A stretch of DNA of 64,000 nucleotides from Capsicum annuum (lineage: Eukaryota; Streptophyta; Magnoliopsida; Solanales; Solanaceae), in the NCBI RefSeq assembly GCF_002878395.1, contig NC_061118.1, forward strand, positions 5,239,575 to 5,303,574, written 5' to 3'. The notes beneath the pieces were generated by a model. It did no database searches and was not told the DNA's origin. It was given only the letters and a program-made list of their open reading frames with translations. Both the position numbers and the translations under genes were made by a program. Of the stretch, positions 9,621 to 18,780 are shown piece after piece (positions within the stretch are counted from its first letter, which is position 1; the number at the start of each line of letters is the position of its first letter).

Positions 9621-10617
9621 GGTTTGGTAGTTTATTTTCTTTTCTTTTCTATTTTCTGAATTATTTCAGGGTTGTAGTTCAGGATCTATCTTGTTTTGTC
9701 CCTTTATCATTTATGTTCAAATCCTTTTCTTTGTTATTTCAACTAAATGAAGTGTCCCTTTTCCTTTTATGTTTCAAATATGTATTTTTTGTTTGTTTTC
9801 TTTATAACAGTACATTTTATGTTGATTCTAGTGATATGACATGCCTGCAAAATTTTTAGTCAGATCTTAAAATCCAGTTTAAGCATAAACATTGAATTAG
9901 AGAGTTAAAGTTAGAAAAGAGAGCATCTGAGAAAATAGGTAGAATGCTGAGACATTTAGTGACAAGTTCAAGCCTTCTTTGAAAATTAAGGCAATTATTT
10001 TTAGAATCACAAGAATAACTTGATCATCAATTGAAAGAAATGTCTTAATTAGGTCAAACAGTGTCTGTGCGATCCTATCAAGAGGAACAGAAAGAAAATC
10101 AACTCCACGAAAGCATGAGTCATTCAATGTGAGGGATGTACAACAAAGGTGGAGTTGTATGTTCGACAAGTGTAGAAAAAAAGGTGACATATATGCTCGG
10201 GGCAAGTTAGTGTTGTAAAACATGTCATAAGTGATATTGATCTTGTACTTTTACATTGCATTCTATGTACTAGCATCTTCAAGGATTGATATGATGAAGA
10301 CATTTCATTCTGCTATTCAAATATTGCGTCATCCTTTATTTATCCCATTTGAGCCTTAGTATTATTTTCTTTCATACCCCTCTTTTGAAATCAAGATAGA
10401 GTCAGCAAACCTCAAAGAAAAAGTGTCAAGCGAAGCAATAGAGTTAGAAAAACATCAGAAAAAAAAGAAAGAGAAGAAAAAGGAAAAAAAAATGACCAAA
10501 AAGAAAGAAAAGAGAAGAGTGTTGAGAAAAATAGAGTCAGAAAGTTTCAAAGAGAAAAAGAGTCAATAAAAGAGAAAAACAAAAAATATCAGAATCAATC
10601 AAAAGAACAAGCTGCTA
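9621..10617 (+). other. retrotransposon interior where pol would be expected; no pol found
   Basis: T-rich then purine-rich sequence, including a run of gaaaaag/agaaaaa repeats around 10440-10600. On neither strand do I find reverse transcriptase, RNase H or integrase motifs. A minus-strand frame at 9897-10223 is open for 108 codons but shows no recognisable domain and is low-complexity. Confidence 0.5.
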
Positions 10618-10688
10618 GAACTACGCGTTACCTGATTCTCCTCTTTTGGGGGTGAGATACGTAGGTTGCCCTACTCTGGGCTCGGTCC
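10618..10688 (+). repeat. gaactacg...gatacgtaggt conserved block, copy 3
   Basis: It contains gaactacgcgttacctgatt, ctcctcttttgggggtgaga and tacgtaggttgcc, then gggctcgg. It is the same block as at 7433 and 8004, now downstream of gag. Confidence 0.65.
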
Positions 10689-10976
10689 AACAAAATAAAT
10701 AGTTTAGAATTGACCAGTCAAAAGAAACTGGGGCATAAGTTAATCCTCATTGTTTGAGTCGATTCCAAAAGTTGTAAGTCCTACCCCACTTCAAGTGTCG
10801 TTTGGGCCTTATGCCATTCTTTCTTTCTAACCCTATACAAAAGCCAAGTTATAACCAAAGAAAGACCTTCAGATCAATCTTTGAAGATGTTAAGGCTAAG
10901 CATGCAAGGGATATGATGATGCATTTGGGAACTACTTGTCTTCCTCAGCATAAGAAATCAGGAGAGAAATAAAATT

Positions 10977-11235
10977 GAGAGAGTCTTATTGGTGAAAATC
11001 CTCACGGGCACTGTAAGACGATGATAAGTTGAGAGAGATAAAAATGAGAGAGTCTTATCGGTAAAAAATCTCACGAGCACCGTAACACAACTGTGATTTA
11101 AGGAAAACGAAGATAAGAGAGTCTCATTAGTGGAAAATCCTTACAGACACCATAAGGCAATGGTGAGCTGAGGAAAACAAAATGAGAAAAGCTTGTTGGA
11201 GAAAACCCTTCAAGGCGCCACTAGCCGAATGGGGT
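10977..11235 (+). repeat. 69-bp imperfect tandem repeat, about 4 copies
   Basis: gagtctta/catt.gtg.aaaatc starts at 10981, 11050, 11119 and about 11189, a period of 69-70 bp. Each copy has a cac(g/a)g(g/a)cac.gtaa-like core. The copies are diverged, the last most. This is a typical internal tandem array of a Tat/Ogre-like element, with no open coding frame across it. Confidence 0.75.
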
Positions 11236-11284
11236 CTTAAATGCAATTGACCTAAGGAAGTAACTCAGTTTCAAGGTCATTAAC

Positions 11285-11461
11285 TCAACAACAATGGGTA
11301 GAAAGTTTGGATGAAAAGATCAAGCTGCTTAATCCAAAATGCATGGCATAATCATTAGTGTTGACTATCATTTTTAGATGAATTTTTCATTTCTTTGTTT
11401 TAAAGGGGACGTTTATTGTCTTTTCTTTCTTCTCTTTATTTTTATTTTATCTTTCTTGAGT
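11285..11461 (+). repeat. left copy of gap-flanking duplicate
   Basis: 177 bp from tcaacaacaatgggtagaaa to ctttcttgagt. The same sequence, one base shorter (gaaag versus gaag), lies right after the N run at 11562-11737. Confidence 0.95.
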
Positions 11462-11561
11462 NNNNNNNNNNNNNNNNNNNNNNNNNNNNNNNNNNNNNNN
11501 NNNNNNNNNNNNNNNNNNNNNNNNNNNNNNNNNNNNNNNNNNNNNNNNNNNNNNNNNNNNN
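11462..11561. other. assembly gap, 100 N
   Basis: Exactly 100 unknown bases, the conventional placeholder length for a gap of unknown size. Because both edges carry the same sequence, the true gap may be zero or negative (an unmerged overlap). Confidence 0.98.
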
Positions 11562-11737
11562 TCAACAACAATGGGTAGAAGTTTGGATGAAAAGATCAAG
11601 CTGCTTAATCCAAAATGCATGGCATAATCATTAGTGTTGACTATCATTTTTAGATGAATTTTTCATTTCTTTGTTTTAAAGGGGACGTTTATTGTCTTTT
11701 CTTTCTTCTCTTTATTTTTATTTTATCTTTCTTGAGT
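11562..11737 (+). repeat. right copy of gap-flanking duplicate
   Basis: 176 bp, identical to 11285-11461 except for one missing A. It continues without the gap into tcagttatccaaac, the retrotransposon 3' interior. Confidence 0.95.
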
Positions 11738-12364
11738 CAGTTATCCAAACAAAAATTGTCATTCTGTTTTTCATTTCTTGTCTTTGAGATAAGTCCGTGT
11801 CAAAACAAGTGAGAAAAGATTTCAAAATTGGCTACCAGCTTCTTTAATTTTCGAAAGCAATCAAAAAGCTAGCACATGAAAGAGACATGATTGTTAGCCA
11901 AAAAAGGGTATGCAGAAAGTTTTGCCAATAGAGAAGTCAGGGAACTCATGGAAATACCAAGGTTCAAAGGGTCTATCTGAGAAGCATGGCAAAGCAGAGA
12001 TACTGTGTTTGTTTTAGTCACTCTTAATAATCTGAGTTCGGGTCAATGATTCAACAATTAAATGATATATGGTAATGGTTGGAAGCAAGGTTAAATGTGA
12101 TGACGGCAAAAGCGATGGCCGTAAATGCTAAAGCCACAAACCAGCCACCATCTTTTAAACTCACAAGTTTTTCTTGATGAAACAGGAAACATATTACCTT
12201 CAAAGCAAGAACTTCAGAACATAAACATCAAAGGCTGCAATGCCTCACTTTTACAAATGCCGGATGCAATGTTGCTGCACAGGTTTGATAATAAAATCAT
12301 AGTAAAAATTTATCATCCTATATCCCTCGGAGACACGCTTGTCCAGGGATTTTAGTTTTCATTT
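11738..12364 (+). other. retrotransposon 3' interior, unassigned
   Basis: No domain recognised. A 76-codon open frame at 12125-12355 has no ATG supported by context and resembles no Gag or Pol block, so I treat it as chance. Confidence 0.4.
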
Positions 12365-13186
12365 ACTAGGTGATACACTTCTTAAATTGAACCTTCACTC
12401 CTAGGAGATGTACTTGCTAGTCGAATCATTCCCTTTGACTCTTAGGAGATGTACCTCCTAGATGATTCATTCCCCTTGACCCCTAGAAGACGTACCTTTT
12501 AATCGATTCATTCCTTTTGATTCCTATAAGACTTACCTTTTAGTCGAGTCATTCCCCTTGACCCCTATAAGATGTACCTTTTAGTCGAGTCATTCCCTGT
12601 GATTCCTATAAGACGTACCTTTTAGTGGAGTCATTCCCCTTGAACCCTAGAAGACGTACCTTTTAGTCGAGTCATTCCCTGTGATTCCTATAAGATGTAC
12701 CTTTTAGTCAAGTCATTCCCCTTGACCCCTAGAAGATGTGCCTTTTAGTCGAGTCATTCCTTTGATTCCTATAAGACGTACCTTTTAGTTCATTCATTCT
12801 CCTTGACCCCTAGAAGACGTACCTTTTAGTCGAGTCATCTCCTTTGATTTCTATAAGACGTTCCTTTTAGTCGAGTCATCTTCTTTGATTCCTATAAGAT
12901 GTACCTTTTATTCAAATCATCTCCCTTGATTCCTACGAGACGTACCTTTTAGTTGAGTCATCTTCCTTGATTCCTATAAGATGTACCTTTTTAGTCGAGT
13001 CATCCCCTTTGATTCCTATAAGACGTACCTATTAGTCAGGTCACTCCCCTTGATTCCTAGAAGACGTACCTTTTAGTAGAGTCATCTCTCTTGATTCCTA
13101 TAAGACGTACCTTTTAGTCGAGTCACTCCCTTTGATTCCTATAAGACGTACCTTTTAGTCGAGTCATTCCCTTTGATTCCTATAAT
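12365..13186 (+). repeat. 41-bp minisatellite, about 20 copies
   Basis: The unit tgattcctataagacgtacc plus ttttagtcgagtcattccctt repeats with an almost constant 41-bp period (for example copy starts at 13091, 13132 and 13173). The left copies are the most diverged (ctaggagatgtacttgctag) and the right ones nearly uniform. It lies in the 3' untranslated part of the Tat/Ogre-like element, where such elements are known to carry tandem repeats. Confidence 0.92.
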
Positions 13187-13856
13187 GATGTGACTTTCAC
13201 AAAAGTCCTTTGATGATGAACTGCGGTAAAATTTAATTCTTGTGTTTGGAACTTCATTTTTCTGGAGAATGAAATCTCTTTATAATAATCTTTGTTTGGG
13301 ATAATTTTCTCTTTAGTTTTGATGTGATTTCAGGAGCCTGCCTGAAGAACAGCGCGAATAAATGAAAATTCAAGCAACATGGTGAAGAAGTTGAAAATCA
13401 AGCAACAAGGTGAAAATATTGAAAGTCAACAGATTGAAAAATAGCAAGTCAGGAACCCGCCTGAAGAATAGGGTGAAGAAATTACAAGTCTGGAGTCCGC
13501 CTGAAGAATAGGGTGATGAAGTAGCAAGTCAAGAGTTCAAAAGAAGTTGCATAGATAGGATTTTTGTAATTTCATTTATGTTTTAACTTGTAATTTTCAT
13601 TTTTGATGTAATAACAGAGCCACAGAGCGGAACCTCGATGGAACCTTACTTGACTCTCCAATTCGGTATAATCCTTCTCCGTCCAATCCTTTAAGATACC
13701 TGTCACTTGATTTCCTTATAACTTAGGTAGGTGGGAGTGTCTTAAGTGAAGATGACGTTGTCCTTCTTCCTTTTACTTCTTCTTTCGAAAAATGATCGGG
13801 ACAAAATTCTGTCTCATTGTCTACTTCTTTGTATGAAAACCGCCTGTGTTTACATT
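13187..13856 (+). other. retrotransposon 3' UTR
   Basis: It contains a short run of imperfect repeats around gcctgaagaa(c/t)ag.g(c/t)gaa (13345-13510), then unassigned AT-rich sequence leading to the polypurine tract. Confidence 0.5.
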
Positions 13857-13870
13857 CAAAGGGGGCATGA
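13857..13870 (+). promoter_or_regulatory. polypurine tract of the Tat/Ogre-like element
   Basis: caaagggggcatga lies immediately before the TG of the 3' LTR at 13871. This is the expected place and composition for second-strand priming. Confidence 0.8.
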
Positions 13871-14736
13871 TGTAGACACGTAATTTTGTCCTATCAAAAA
13901 ATTAATTTTATTATCTTATCCTATTTTACCACGCACCCCAACCTGTGTGGTAATCCCTCCACAAAATAACAATATAATAACCTCTAACTAATTTTATCTT
14001 ATCCTAACAAGCTACCCAATCAAAATAAACCACGTCACCATCCTCTCACATTTTTTTAATTCCTTTTTAACAAACACATTAACCACTAAAAGGGAGGGGC
14101 CCACAGGGCAAGGGGGATTTTTTTTCTTTTCCTTAATTCCATAGACCAAAGGACATCACTCACAGCTCCGATTGAGAGAACACTCCATTTTGTTCATTAA
14201 TATACACGAGGGAATACAGAGGAGAGGATCTTCTTCCATTTTCTTTTTCTCTCCCAGATGGAATTTACAAGGGGGATTTTTTTCTTTTGTTTTTTGGGGA
14301 ACACGATATGCACACAGTGATTAACACCGTCACACACTCATCACGCGCCCCACCAAAAAATTTATGTACACACTGAAATTCACTCGCACGACATACTGGA
14401 ATGGTGAGGATTCAGAGAGGATAGTGGATAATTGAGGAGAAACATAGTTGAGAAAAAGGAAATGGGTAGTACTCGAGAAAAGTGAACAAAATCTGGTAGG
14501 GGTTGAGTTTGCAGGGGAATTTCTCGCTAGAATCCATTATCTCCATTGGATTCAGGCGTAGCTGACCGAAATATACCTCTCATCATCGAAAAACCCAAAG
14601 TCAACAGCTAAATCACCCTGAAATCAGCCTGTTTTGAGTTGATTCCGGTGAAGCTTCACCAGAAATCATATACGGGTTTTGGGTTGTGTGATTTCTGTTT
14701 TGGTTTATCCATTCGTATTCGCAGAATTCTGTTCGA
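13871..14736 (+). repeat. 3' LTR of the Tat/Ogre-like element, truncated
   Basis: It matches 4418-5220 of the 5' LTR, through gcagaattctgttcga, and stops there. The 5' LTR continues atcatattcaaggag, while here satellite monomer sequence follows. Over half of the LTR is therefore lost. It has 63 bp at 14206-14268 that the 5' copy lacks. Confidence 0.85.
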
Positions 14737-17700
14737 TTTGGGTGCGAGCATGGTTTGGGCCAAAAATCGACCAGAGCATGCCAGGGAGGTTGAGGAGCAT
14801 TCTAATATGGTCCATTTTGGTGGGCGGGGCTATTTGGTTGGTCAAACGGGAGAAACCACATGAACGGGGCATTTTTAGGCCAAATCAATATGCTATAGAC
14901 CACGGTTTTGAGGGTGGGCTCGGGGTCCAGGTGTGGTTTGGGCTAAAAATCAATCGGGGCGTGCCAGAGAGGTTGAAGAGCATCCCAGTGTGGTCCATTT
15001 GGATGGACGAGGCCATTCGGTTGGTCAAATGAGTCAAATAGCATGAACGGGGTATTTTCAAGCTAAATTAGTGCGCTATAGCCCACAATTTTAGGGGTGG
15101 GCTTGGGGTCCAGGTGTGGTTTGTGTTGAAAATTAACTGGGGCATACCAAAGAGGTTGGAGAGTGTCCTAGTGTGGTCTGTTTAGATGGACGGGGCCATT
15201 TGGTTAGTTAAACAGGCATAACGGCTTGAACGGGGTGTTTTCGGGCCAAATTAGTGTTCTATAGCCCACGATTTAGGGGTGGCAGGTGTTCGGGCATAGT
15301 TTGGGCCAAAAATTATTTGGGCCATATCAGGGAGGTTGGGGAGCATCTCAGTATGGTCCATTTGTGTGGGCGGGGCTATTTGGGTTTTTAAATAGGTGAA
15401 ATGGCGTGAATAAGGCATTTTTGGGCCAAATCGGTGTGCTATAGCCCACGGGTTCGAGGGAGGGCTCGGGGTCCGGGCATGGTTTGGGCCAAAAATCAAC
15501 CAGGATATGCCTGGGAGGTTGGGGAGCGCCCCAGTATGATCTGTTTAGGTAGGTGGGGCCATTTGGTTGGTCAAACGGGTGAAACAGCGTGAAAGGGGCA
15601 TTTTTGGGCCAAATTAATTTGCTATAGCCCATAATTTTGGGGGTGGGCCCAAGGTTCGAGCATGGTTTGGGCCAAAAATAAACTGCGACATGCCATCGAG
15701 GTTGAGGAGTGTTACAGTGTGGTCCGTTTGGGTGGGCAGTGCCATTTGGTTGGTCAAATAGGAAAAATGGTTCGAACGGGACATTTTTGAGCCATATCGG
15801 TGTGCTATAGCCTACGATTTTGGGGGTGTGCATGGGGTCAGGGTGTGGTTTGGGATAAAAATCAATCGAGCCATGTCGAAGAGGTTGGGAAGAGTTCTAA
15901 TATGGTTTATTTGGGTGAGCGGAGCCATTTGGTTGGTCAAACAGGCGAAACGACGTGAACAAAGCATTTTTAGGCTAAATCGGTGTGCTATCACCAACGA
16001 TTTTGGAGATGAGCCTGGGGTCCGAACGTGAGTTGGGCTAAAAATTGGGATATGCCAGGAAGGTTGGAGAGCATCCTAGTATGGTTTGTTTGGCTGGGCG
16101 GGTTCATTTTGTTGGTCAATCAGGCAAAACGGCACGAACGCGATATTTTCTGGCCAAATCGGTGTGCTATAGTCCATAGCTTTAGGGATGGGCCCAGGGT
16201 TTGGGCGTGATTTAAGCTGAACATCAATCGATACGTGGTAGGGAGGTTAGAAAGCATCCTATTATGGATCGTTTGGGTGGGCAGGGCCATTCTGTTAGTC
16301 AAACGGGCGTAACGGCGCGAACGGGGCATTCTTGGGCCGAATCGGTATGTTATAGCCCACGGATTCGAGGGTGGGCAAAGGTTTTGGGCATGATTTGGGC
16401 CAACAATCGATCGAGGCATGTTAGGGAGGTTAGGAAGCATCTCAGTATAGTAAATTTGGAAGGGCGAGTCTATTTAGTTGGTCAAACAGGCGAAACAACA
16501 TGAACGGGGCATTTTCTGGACAAGTCGGTGTGCTATTACCCACGATTTTGGGGATGGGCATGGGGTCCACGCGTGGTTCGGGTCGAAAATTGACCGGGGC
16601 ATACCAGGGAGGTTGGATAGAGTCCCATTGTGGTCCATTTGTGTAGGAGAGACTATTTGGTTAGTCAAACGGGAAAAATGGCGCGAATGGGGCATTTTCA
16701 AGCTAAATTGGTGTGCTATAGCCTACGGTTTCAAGGGTGGACCTGGGGTTTGAGCGTGGTTTAGGCCAAAAAATGACTTGGGCATGCCAGGGGGTTGTGG
16801 AGCATCCTAGTGTGGTCTGTTTGGGTGGGCGGGGCCATTTGGTTGGTCAACCGGGAGAAACGGCACGAACGGTGCATTTTTGATCCAAATTGGTGTGCCC
16901 ATGATTTCAGGGGTCGGTCTGGGGTCTGGGTGTGTTTTGGCCCAAAAATCAACTGGGGCATCCCAGGGAGGTTGGGAAGCATTCCAGTGTGGTCCATTTG
17001 GGCCAATCAGCCAAAACAACGTGAACACGGTATTTTCAGGCCAAATTAGTGTTCTATAGTCCGTGGTTTCAGGGATGGGCCCGGGGTTCGGGAATGGTTT
17101 GGTTTGAAAAATGATCGATTCATCTCAGAGAGGTTTTGAAGTATCTTAGTGTGGTCCGTTTGGGTGGGCTGGGCCATTTTGTTAGTCAAACAGGCGTAAC
17201 AATGTGAACGGGGCATTTTTGGGCCAAATAGGTGTGTTATAGCCTAAGTTTTCAGGGGTGGGTACGGAATTCGAGCGTGGTTTGGGCCAAAAATCGTTCG
17301 AGGTGTGCCAAGGAGGTTGAGGAGTATCCCAGTTAGTCCGTTTGGGAGGGAGAGTCCATTTGGTCAGTAAATTAGGCAAAACGGTGCGAATGAGGCATTT
17401 TCGGGCCAAGTCGCTGAGCTATAACCCATGGATTTGTGGGTAGGCACGGGATCCGGGCGTGGTTCAGGACGAAAATTGATTGGGGCATGCCAGGGAGGTT
17501 GGAGAGCGTCCCAGTATGGTCTGATTGGGTGTGCAGGGTCATTTGGTTGCTCAATCGAGCGAAACAACAAATGGGGAATTTTTGGGCCAAATCGAAGTGC
17601 TATAGCCCATGATTTTTAGGGTGGACTCGAGTTCCGAACGTGGTTTGGGCCAAAAATAGAACCTGGGACAGGAATGTTGAAGAGCGTCCCAGAGTGGTCC

Positions 17701-18780
17701 GTTTGGGTCGACGGGTCCATTTGGTCGATCAAACGGGCGAAACGGCGTGAATGGGATATTTTCAAGCTAAATCGGTGTGCTATAGCCAACGATTTTGGGG
17801 GTTGACCTGGGGTCTGGGTGTGGTTTGGGCCAAAAATTGATCGGAGTGTGCTAGGGAGTTTGGTAGCATCCCAGTGTAGTCTATTTGGGTACACAGGCCC
17901 ATTTCGTTGGTCAAATGGGCAAAACAGCATGATCAGGGCATTTTTGGTCCAAATCGGTGTGCTATAGCCCACGATTTTGGGGGTGTGCTTGGTGTTTGGG
18001 CGTGGTTTGGGCTGAAAATTGACCGGGGCGTGCTGAAGGGGTTGGGTACATCCCAGTGTGGTTTGTTTAGGTCGACGGGGCTAGTTGGTTAGTCAAACGG
18101 GCGAAATGGTGGAAAAATGACATTTTTGGTCTAAGTCGATATGCTATATAGTTCACAGTTTCGGGGGTGGGCTTGGGGTCGGGGCGTGGTTTTGACCAAA
18201 AAACACCAGGGCGTGCCAAGGAGGTTGAGGAGCATCCCAGTGTGGTCCGTTTGGGTGGGAGAGGCTATTTAGTTGGTCAAACATACGAAACAGCATGGAC
18301 GAGGCATTTTCGGGCCTAATCAGTCTACTATAAACCACGATTTTGGGGGTAGGCCGGAGGTTCGAGTGTGGTTTGGGCCGAAAATCAAATGGGGCATGCT
18401 AGGGATGTTGAGGAGTATCCTAGTGTGGTCTGTTTAGGTGGGCGGGGACATTTGGTTGGCAAAACAGGAAAAACAGCATGAACGAAGCATTTTTAGGGCA
18501 AATCGATGTGCTACAGCTCCCAATTTCAGAAGTGGGCCCGAGGCTCGGGTGTGGTTTAAGCCGAAAATCAATTGTGGTGTGATAGGGAGGTTTTGAAGCA
18601 TCCCAGTGTGGTGCGTTTGGGTGGGCGGTGCCATTTGGGTGGAAAAATGGGCAAAATGGCACGAATAGGGTGTTTTCAAGCGAAATCAGTATGCTATAGC
18701 CCACAGTTTTGGGGGTGAACCCGGGGTACAAATGTGCTATAGGCTAAACATCAATGGTGGCATGCCAGGGATGTTGGGAT
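14737..18780 (+). repeat. satellite subfamily A, about 22 monomers at the array edge
   Basis: In these monomers the segment after gtccgttt reads gggtgggcggggccatttgg, then ttggtcaaacgggcgaaac. Elsewhere in the array it reads aaatttttgtggccatttgg, then gtggacaaacgggcgaaac. The subfamily is confined to the array end next to the retrotransposon. The last monomer before the switch (about 18600-18780) has the A segment followed by B-like catttgggtggaaaaa, so it is chimeric. Confidence 0.85.

Larger units (their letters stand above)
4418..14736 (+). mobile_element. Tat/Ogre-like (Ty3/gypsy) LTR retrotransposon, pol-less, 3' LTR truncated
   Basis: The same roughly 860-bp sequence beginning tgtagacacgtaattttg occurs at 4418 and 13871 in direct orientation, marking 5' and 3' LTRs. 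A purine tract, caaagggggcatga, lies directly before the 3' LTR. A primer-site-like tggcgactctgttgggga follows the 5' LTR, as in Tat/Ogre elements. The interior is about 7.4 kb, AT-rich and repeat-laden. It holds only a decayed gag, with no recognisable protease, reverse transcriptase or integrase, so it depended on a partner element or lost pol. The 3' LTR is cut at 14736, where satellite DNA begins. The LTRs differ at 6 of their first 60 bases and by a 63-bp indel, so the insertion is old. Confidence 0.8.

Noticed and set aside
12125..12355. 76-codon frame in the retrotransposon 3' interior
   Set aside because: No similarity I can see to Gag or Pol, no repeat of it elsewhere, and its length is within chance for this composition.
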